Part shown: piece by piece, positions 27,312 through 32,488 of the stretch | Numbering within the stretch: the first letter of the stretch is position 1 | How the letters are laid out: every line of letters begins with the position of its first letter | Assembly (NCBI RefSeq): GCF_022832435.1 | Contig: NZ_JALHLF010000033.1 | Coordinates: forward strand, 1-32,488 | Direction of reading: 5' to 3' | Source of the DNA: Novosphingobium organovorum | Lineage (GTDB): Bacteria; Pseudomonadota; Alphaproteobacteria; Sphingomonadales; Sphingomonadaceae | DNA length: 32,488 nucleotides | Position numbers and translations under genes: made by a program | The notes under the pieces: model-generated | Told to the model about the DNA's origin: nothing | The model's input: the letters and a program-made list of their open reading frames with translations, nothing else | The model's database searches: none

Positions 27312-28664
27312 TCAGGCCCCGGCGACCGCCACCGATTTTTCGGTCGGGGGTTCGTGCGGGTGGCGCAGGAAGCCTTGCGAGAGGCCGTGGTAGAGCTTGG
27401 TCTTGCACACCAGCTTGGCCGAGGCATCGGCGATGATCGCGGTCAGGAACAGCGGCAGGATCATGCCGCGATTCGCCGTCGTCTCCATCAGGATGATGAC
27501 CGCGGTGAGCGGCGCGCGCACGACGCCGACGAAATAGCCGGTCATGCCCAGCAGGATCACCGCCGGGGTGGGATCGTCGGGGAAGGCGAAGCTGAGCAGC
27601 TCTCCAAAGCCCGCGCCCACCGAGAGCGAAGGCGCGAAGATGCCCCCCGGAGCGCCCGAGACAGCGGTCGCTGCTGTGGCCAGGAACTTGGCGAGACCGA
27701 ACCAGGCCGAAGGCATGTGCTCGCCCTCGACCATCATCTTGGTGGTCTCGTAGCCCGTTCCCCAGGTCGATCCGCCGGTCAGCACGCCGACCACCGCGAC
27801 CACCAGGCCGCAGCAGAACGCGGCGATGACCGGGCGGCTGCGGATGGTCTGGAACAGCGGGTGCTGGCTGCGCGCGAAGGAGAGCATGATGCGTGCGAAC
27901 AGGCCGCCTGCAATGCCGCCCAGGATGCCCGCGACCGGCGTGATGATCAGCACCGAGGAGACCTTGAGCGTGTCGCGCATGACGCCGAAATAGACATAGT
28001 CACCCGCGAGCCCGAGGCTGACGAGACCCGAGATGACCACCGCGCCCATGACCAGCACCGCGACGCGCTGTTCAAAGGCTGAAGCCAGTTCCTCGATCGC
28101 GAAGGCGACCCCTGCGAGCGGCGTGTTGAACGCCGCCGCGACGCCCGCGGCGCCACCGGCGATGAGCACGCCCGCGGTTATCGGCACGCGCAGCACCTTG
28201 TGGCAGGCGACCATGATCGCGGCCGAAATCTGCACGGTGGGGCCTTCGCGACCGACCGATCCGCCCACCAGCAGCATGCCGATGGTCAGCACCAGCTTCA
28301 TGAACGCGGTGGGCAGCGAGAGCAGGCGCGAATAGGCAAGGTCGAGGTCCTCGCTCGCGGCCATGACCTGCGGGATGCCCGAGCCGCTCGCCGCGGGCCA
28401 GAAGCGGCGCGTCGCCCACACGACTGCGGCGAAGACGAAGGGGGTGAGGATCAGCGTGAAGTAGAAGTAGTGCGCCTGGAAATGGGTGAAGGCTTGCTGC
28501 GCCTTGTCGCCGGCCCAGGCGAAGACCATCGCGATCAGGCCGAGCAGGATGGCGCCTATTGCCGAGGCGACGCGCCGGCGGGCGAGGATCAGCGAGGAGT
28601 CGAAACTGTGGGGGGTGTGAAGGAATTGTCTCAGTCGCGAGGGCAGCGTCAACGGAAAGTCCAA
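27312..28664 (-). CDS. ClC-family chloride channel / Cl-/H+ antiporter
   Basis: A membrane protein of about 450 residues with the three ClC selectivity motifs: GSGIPQV, GREGPTVQ (the gating Glu is present) and GGIFAPSL. The internal Glu in FAIEELASAF fits the proton-pathway Glu of exchanger-type ClCs, which favours a Cl-/H+ antiporter over a channel. The start is uncertain: there is no ATG or GTG in frame before the first helix. TTG 28664 or TTG 28652 gives the usual family length; a TTG at 28823 would add 53 unlikely residues that run into the neighbouring terminator. None has a strong ribosome binding site. Confidence 0.92.
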   Translation of the reverse strand: MDFPLTLPSRLRQFLHTPHSFDSSLILARRRVASAIGAILLGLIAMVFAWAGDKAQQAFTHFQAHYFYFTLILTPFVFAAVVWATRRFWPAASGSGIPQVMAASEDLDLAYSRLLSLPTAFMKLVLTIGMLLVGGSVGREGPTVQISAAIMVACHKVLRVPITAGVLIAGGAAGVAAAFNTPLAGVAFAIEELASAFEQRVAVLVMGAVVISGLVSLGLAGDYVYFGVMRDTLKVSSVLIITPVAGILGGIAGGLFARIMLSFARSQHPLFQTIRSRPVIAAFCCGLVVAVVGVLTGGSTWGTGYETTKMMVEGEHMPSAWFGLAKFLATAATAVSGAPGGIFAPSLSVGAGFGELLSFAFPDDPTPAVILLGMTGYFVGVVRAPLTAVIILMETTANRGMILPLFLTAIIADASAKLVCKTKLYHGLSQGFLRHPHEPPTEKSVAVAGA

Positions 28665-28823
28665 TCGGGTTACGAAGCACGAGCGGTGGGTGATGGAGGG
28701 CGCCCATCGCAAGTTCCTGCCCGGACGTCGCGGCGCTCTAATGCTCCCAATGCGCGATGAATCGCAAGGATTTTCCCCGATTTTTGCCTTTCGGGGCCAG
28801 GGGCTGTTTCTGGCTGGCAGCAA

Positions 28824-28858
28824 AAAGGGTCGGAAATGCCAAGCATTTCCGACCCTTT
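28824..28858 (-). terminator. Intrinsic terminator of the secreted repeat protein gene
   Basis: On the reverse strand AAAGGGTCGGAAATGC, loop TTG, GCATTTCCGACCCTTT and then further T residues: 16 bp with a T run, 35 nt after the stop at 28894. Confidence 0.85.
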
Positions 28859-28893
28859 ACGTAGACAAATGGCGCGTGAGCCGTCGTCCGGTA

Positions 28894-29496
28894 TCAGTTC
28901 GTGGCGGCGGGCGCCTCGGGAGCCGGCGGCGTGGCGCCGTCGGCCGGAGTCGCGCCCGGAGCGGGCGGGGTGACACCCACGGCCTTGTAGAAGGCGTCGG
29001 CGGTCATGCCGATGGCCAGCGTGCCGTCGGGCATGAGGCCGATGTTGGCCTTCTTGAACATGGCCGAGGCACCGTTGCCGTCGGTCAGCATCATCGTCAC
29101 GTCGTCACCTTCGACCTTGCCGATCGTGCCCAGGACCTTGCCGTCGTTGCTCTTGATCGCGGCGCCGTCGACCAGCGCGGCGTCCTTGGCTTCGCCCTGC
29201 TGGGCCTTGGCGCCGTTGACCGCCGCTTCGAGTTCGGCCTTGGTCATGCCGATCGTCGGGCCCTTGTCGCGCATGGCGAAGGCCGAAGTCGGCAGACCGG
29301 CGCGCGCGAGCCCGGTGTTCACGGTCACCACGCCACCTGCCACCGCTTCCACGGTACCCACTTCCGCGCCGGCCGGGTCGTAGACCTTGGCCCCCACCGT
29401 CGGGGCGGCCGCGGCTGCCGGGGCTGCCTGTGCCATCACGGCAACGGGAGACAGGCCCGCAGCGACGATCGCGGCGGCGATGAGCGTTTTCTTCAT
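28894..29496 (-). CDS. Secreted protein with two PRC-barrel-like repeats
   Basis: A 200-residue protein from ATG 29496, with AAGGAG 6 nt upstream. A signal peptide is clear (residues 1-23, MKKTLIAAAIVAAGL.. ending VMAQA). Two similar blocks follow: KVYDPAGAEVGTVEAV and IKSNDGKVLGTIGKVEGDDV, each reading as D-x-x-G-x-x-[VL]-G-[TK]-[VI] and resembling PRC-barrel strands. The C-terminus is Pro/Ala-rich (PAPGATPADGATPP). No catalytic motif. Its good ribosome binding site and strong terminator suggest substantial expression. A periplasmic or envelope role is inferred from the signal peptide only. Confidence 0.75.
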   Translation of the reverse strand: MKKTLIAAAIVAAGLSPVAVMAQAAPAAAAAPTVGAKVYDPAGAEVGTVEAVAGGVVTVNTGLARAGLPTSAFAMRDKGPTIGMTKAELEAAVNGAKAQQGEAKDAALVDGAAIKSNDGKVLGTIGKVEGDDVTMMLTDGNGASAMFKKANIGLMPDGTLAIGMTADAFYKAVGVTPPAPGATPADGATPPAPEAPAATN

Positions 29497-30024
29497 GGTG
29501 TACTCCTTGTTTTCCTCAAAGTCCGGCTGGGCGGGACTTCGAACGGGGGTGCCCCTGTGCACGCGAGGCGCGCACGCGGAAGGGCGTTCAACTCGGTCCG
29601 GGGCATAGGTCCGGACAGCGGGTTATGAACCCAGGCGGGTCCACGTTTGGCCTTCCCTGCGCCGTGCCTTGCTGCAACGCAGGGGAAATCCATGGATGGT
29701 GCGCGTGTTACACGCCTGTAACGGAATGACCGCTGAACGGCTCCAGATCAACCGGTAAAGTGACACCTTTTCACGTTGAATGGCGTGATTTGCGCCATTC
29801 ACGCAGCGTGGAGCAGGACGCCTCGGGGCTTCGTCCAGGCTGGCCAGCGCGGCTTGTCAGGGCCATCGGGACGTGGTTCATGCTGCACCGCACGCGCCGA
29901 TGCGCGCACGCGCCGCAAGCTGTGACGGGGCCCGCGGGATGCACGGGGCGCGGTGTTTTCACGGAACATCCAGCGCCCTTGAGCGCTAATGCCCTCGGGT
30001 GCAGGCGAAGGTCAGGATCGGGAC
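29497..30024. other. 528-nt intergenic region, no convincing gene
   Basis: Lies between the divergent secreted-protein and phospholipase D genes, so it should hold both promoters. A 9-bp stem TGAATGGCG / CGCCATTCA (29777-29785, 29793-29801; 7-nt loop) is the clearest structure, and TGTTACACGCCTGTAACG (29706-29723) is a second imperfect inverted repeat. A GTG-started frame at 29760 runs into the next gene out of frame, without a ribosome binding site or family likeness. I see no confident RNA gene. Confidence 0.5.
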
Positions 30025-31623
30025 ATGAGCAATCGGGATACGCAGGAACGCGAGGCTTGCGAACCGGTAAAGGGCGATGCCGCAGGGCAGGGGGCGGTAG
30101 GCGAGGCCGCCGGGCCGGGCGTCTGGCGCTACGCCATGGCGCGGCGCGCGCATGTGGTGGTCGACGCCGATGCCTATTTCAAATTGATTCGCGAGGCGAT
30201 GGAGGACGCGCGCCAGCGCATCTTCCTGATCGGCTGGGACTTTGATTCGCGCATCCTGCTTTCGGACGGGCGGCGCTGGTGGCAGCGCGGGCGCAAGCGG
30301 CGGTTCCCGGCGCGGCTGGGCTCGTTCATCGCCTGGCTGGTCGATCATCATGCCCCGCTCGAGGTGCTGCTGCTCAAGTGGAACTTCTCGCTGTTCAAGT
30401 CGCTGTTTCGCGGCACCATGCTGGTCGATCTGGTGCGCTGGGCCTGGCGCGATCGGATCGACTTCAAGTTCGATGCGGCCCATCCCATCGGCTGCAGCCA
30501 TCACCAGAAGATCGTGGTGATCGACGATGTCTTCGCGGTGTGCGGCGGGATCGACATGACCAGCGACCGCTGGGATACTCCGGCGCATCTGCCCCGCGAT
30601 ACGCGGCGCCGCAAGCCGACCGGCGGGCTCTACGGGCCCTGGCACGATATCACGATGATGCTCGAGGGCGAGGCTGCGGCCGCTCTCGGTGATCTGGGGC
30701 GTGAGCGCTGGGAGGTCGCGGGAGGGCGAGCGATCGCCCCCTGCGCACCGCAGGAGACCAGCCCATGGCCCGAACGGCTCAAGGCCGAGTTTGCCGATGT
30801 CGAACTGGGTATCGCGCGGACCCGCGCGGCCTATGGCGATTGCCCGCAGGTGAGCGAGATCGAGGCGCTGTTCGTCGAGCAGATCGCCCGCGCCAAACGC
30901 TTCATCTACGCCGAGACGCAATATTTCGCCTCACGCGTGATTGCCGAGGCGATCTGCGAGCGCCTGCTCGAGGACGATCCGCCCGAGATCGTCATCATCA
31001 ACCCGCTGAGCGCCGACGGCTGGCTTGAACAGATCGCGATGGACACCGCGCGGGTCAACCTGCTCGAAGTGGTCGAGGCGGCCGATCACGCCGGGCGCTT
31101 TCACATCTACCACCCGCTCGCCGCCGACGACACGCCGATCTACGTCCACGCCAAGCTGACCATCGTCGACGATGCGATCGTGCGCATCGGTTCGGCCAAC
31201 ATGAATAACCGCTCGATGGGGCTCGACAGCGAATGCGACGTGTTCATCGATACCGCGCGGCCCGTCAACGCCGGGCGGCCCGAGCTGACACAAACGATCG
31301 AAAACCTGCGCATCCGGCTGCTCGGCGAGCATTGCGGCCTGTCCGAGGACGACGTGCGCGAACGGCTCGGGCGGCACGGATCGATGGCCGCGATGATCGA
31401 AGCGCGGCTGACCGAAAAGGGGCATCACGGCAAACGACTTGAACGCTTGCCCTTGAAACATCTGAGCGATGCTGAAAGAGCAATCGGCGCGAGCGCCGTA
31501 CTCGATCCCGAACGTCCAGGAGAGATGTTCGAACCGATCGAGCGGCGCGGTTTGTTTCGGCGCAAAGGGGCCCTCGTGCGGGTCCGGCTGATGGAAAGAT
31601 GGAAAAGGAGAATGCGGGTATGA
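30025..31623 (+). CDS. Phospholipase D family protein (two HKD motifs)
   Basis: A 532-residue protein from ATG 30025, with AGGATCGGGA upstream; an earlier ATG at 29989 has no site. HKD motif 1 is H160-x-K162-x4-D167 (HHQKIVVIDD), and motif 2 is H375-x-K377-x4-D382 (HAKLTIVDDAIVRIGSANMNNRS). Both are intact, so the enzyme should form the phosphohistidine intermediate used for phosphodiester or transphosphatidyl reactions. No signal peptide is visible. Similar proteins are annotated as phospholipase D or cardiolipin-synthase-like; the true substrate is unknown. The C-terminal 60 residues are basic. Its stop overlaps the folE start. Confidence 0.88.
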   Translation: MSNRDTQEREACEPVKGDAAGQGAVGEAAGPGVWRYAMARRAHVVVDADAYFKLIREAMEDARQRIFLIGWDFDSRILLSDGRRWWQRGRKRRFPARLGSFIAWLVDHHAPLEVLLLKWNFSLFKSLFRGTMLVDLVRWAWRDRIDFKFDAAHPIGCSHHQKIVVIDDVFAVCGGIDMTSDRWDTPAHLPRDTRRRKPTGGLYGPWHDITMMLEGEAAAALGDLGRERWEVAGGRAIAPCAPQETSPWPERLKAEFADVELGIARTRAAYGDCPQVSEIEALFVEQIARAKRFIYAETQYFASRVIAEAICERLLEDDPPEIVIINPLSADGWLEQIAMDTARVNLLEVVEAADHAGRFHIYHPLAADDTPIYVHAKLTIVDDAIVRIGSANMNNRSMGLDSECDVFIDTARPVNAGRPELTQTIENLRIRLLGEHCGLSEDDVRERLGRHGSMAAMIEARLTEKGHHGKRLERLPLKHLSDAERAIGASAVLDPERPGEMFEPIERRGLFRRKGALVRVRLMERWKRRMRV

Positions 31624-32228
31624 GCTGTCTGGACGAACCGGACCCCGAGAACCCGCTCGGCAAGCCCGACGTGCCCGAGAACGTGCAGGAGGCGATCCGC
31701 ACGCTGATCGCCTGGGCGGGCGATGACCCGACGCGCGAAGGGTTGATCGACACGCCCAAGCGCGTCGCGCGGGCGTGGCTGGAGTATTGCCAGGGTTACC
31801 AGGAGGATCCTGCGATCCACCTGCACCGCGTGTTCGAGGAAGTGGGCGGCTACAACGAAGTGGTGTTGCTCAAGGACATTCCCTTCCAGTCGCACTGCGA
31901 ACACCACATGGCGCCGATCCAGGGCAAGGCGGCGATCGCCTATCTGCCGCGCGATCACGTGGTGGGCATTTCCAAGCTGGCGCGCGTGCTGCACGGCTTT
32001 GCCCGGCGTCTGCAGATTCAGGAACGCCTGACCGCCGAAGTCGCGCAGTGCATCTGGGATCACCTCAAGCCCCACGGCGTGGCGGTGGTGATCGAGGCGC
32101 AGCACGGCTGCATGACCGGGCGCGGCGTGCGCACGCCGGGGGTAGGGATGATCACCAGCCGGATGATGGGCACCTTCCTCGATGACGAGCGCAGCCGCAA
32201 GGAAGTGCTCAGCCTGATGGGCTACTAA
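31620..32228 (+). CDS. folE: GTP cyclohydrolase I
   Basis: A 202-residue enzyme opening the guanine ring of GTP to make dihydroneopterin triphosphate for folate. Zinc ligands lie in SHCEHHMAP (Cys and His) and AQHGCMTGRG (Cys). GISKLARVLHGFARRLQIQERLT is the family signature. ATG 31620 is preferred: AAGGAG (31605-31610) is 9 nt upstream and ATGA overlaps the phospholipase stop. An in-frame ATG at 31599 would place that site inside the coding region. Co-translation with a phospholipase D homologue is unusual in my experience. Confidence 0.95.
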   Translation: MSCLDEPDPENPLGKPDVPENVQEAIRTLIAWAGDDPTREGLIDTPKRVARAWLEYCQGYQEDPAIHLHRVFEEVGGYNEVVLLKDIPFQSHCEHHMAPIQGKAAIAYLPRDHVVGISKLARVLHGFARRLQIQERLTAEVAQCIWDHLKPHGVAVVIEAQHGCMTGRGVRTPGVGMITSRMMGTFLDDERSRKEVLSLMGY

Positions 32229-32383
32229 GAGACCGTTTGAAAAATGCCTTTTCAGGCATTTTGATTACGGCACCAGCCCACTCCCCCACCCGACCACCCG
32301 CAGGATACTGGCAATGGGTGGTCGGGTGGGGGAGTGGGCTGGTGCCGCAAAATTCGCATTTCGCGAATTTTCAAACGGGCTCT
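32228..32383. repeat. 156-bp nested inverted-repeat element, cloverleaf-like
   Basis: Four stems are nested. Outer: AGAGACCGTTTGAAAA (32228-32243) with TTTTCAAACGGGCTCT (32368-32383), 15 of 16 paired. Left arm: AAAATGCCT/AGGCATTTT (32241-32249, 32254-32262). Centre: a perfect 32-bp stem (32268-32299 with 32316-32347) around a 16-nt loop. Right arm: AAAATTCGC/GCGAATTTT (32349-32357, 32363-32371). Outer and side stems share a few A/T bases, so they may form in turn. The element begins at the last base of the folE stop codon. It has no coding frame of note and may be a non-autonomous mobile or REP-like element, a terminator, or both. Confidence 0.85.
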
Positions 32384-32409
32384 AAGGGCCTTCACGAAGG
32401 GTAAAAGAA

Positions 32410-32445
32410 AAAAAGGCGGCGCTGCATGGGCAGCGCCGCCTTTTT
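32410..32445. terminator. Strong intrinsic terminator after folE
   Basis: AAAAAGGCGGCGCTG (32410-32424), loop CATGGG, CAGCGCCGCCTTTTT (32431-32445): 15 bp with A/T ends and a T run in both directions. It likely ends the phospholipase D-folE transcript. The remaining bases to 32488 show a small hairpin (CCCGC-AATG-GCGGG) and no gene. Confidence 0.9.
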
Positions 32446-32488
32446 CGTGTCCGGCCGCCCGCAATGGCGGGAGTTCGCCGGTGTCTTC

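Noticed and set aside
31599..31619. Earlier ATG for folE at 31599
   Set aside because: It would place the strong AAGGAG site within the coding region and lose the ATGA coupling with the phospholipase gene.

Overview
The window is GC-rich (roughly two thirds G+C by eye) with densely packed genes, frequent GTG/TTG starts and ATGA/TGATG stop-start overlaps. Gene content and order (lepB-rnc-era; aroK-aroB divergent from a xerD locus; a B12-dependent propionyl-CoA operon holding bioB; small Flp pilins) point to an alphaproteobacterium, most likely a sphingomonad such as Novosphingobium. This is inference from gene content and protein style; no marker gene for taxonomy was compared. I see no insertion sequence, prophage, CRISPR array or rRNA.

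Layout. (1) 1-4645, reverse strand: a PMT-type membrane glycosyltransferase cut by the window edge, a secreted SGNH hydrolase with a Lys/Glu repeat tail, then era, rnc and lepB. (2) 4811-7972, forward: pgi and gor, separated by strong stem-loops. (3) 8117-18754, forward: a propionate / methylmalonyl-CoA operon: palindrome and promoter, pccB, a 28-residue membrane microprotein, mce, a PaaG-like crotonase, scpA, a heme-dependent N-demethylase-like protein (DUF3445), bioB, an LprI-like secreted protein, pccA and a TesB-like thioesterase. (4) 18810-22281, reverse: a POT peptide transporter, aroB and aroK. (5) 22340-25321, forward: a 48-residue membrane protein, a 630-residue secreted protein of unknown function, and xerD. 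(6) 25594-26085, reverse: two Flp-type pilins, then forward mutT. (7) 26685-27145: four tandem tRNA-Arg(ACG) genes on an exact 128-bp repeat. (8) 27312-29496, reverse: a ClC chloride transporter and a secreted repeat protein. (9) 30025-32228, forward: a phospholipase D family protein translationally coupled to folE, followed by a 156-bp nest of inverted repeats that can be drawn as a cloverleaf.

How the genes work together. Region 3 encodes the full route propionyl-CoA to (S)-methylmalonyl-CoA (PccA/PccB), epimerisation (Mce) and B12-dependent conversion to succinyl-CoA (ScpA). BioB makes the biotin that PccA carries. The crotonase, the DUF3445 protein, the thioesterase and the microprotein have no settled role in that route and are the best leads for new biology here. 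The other strong leads are the nested inverted repeat after folE, the tRNA array and the small membrane proteins.
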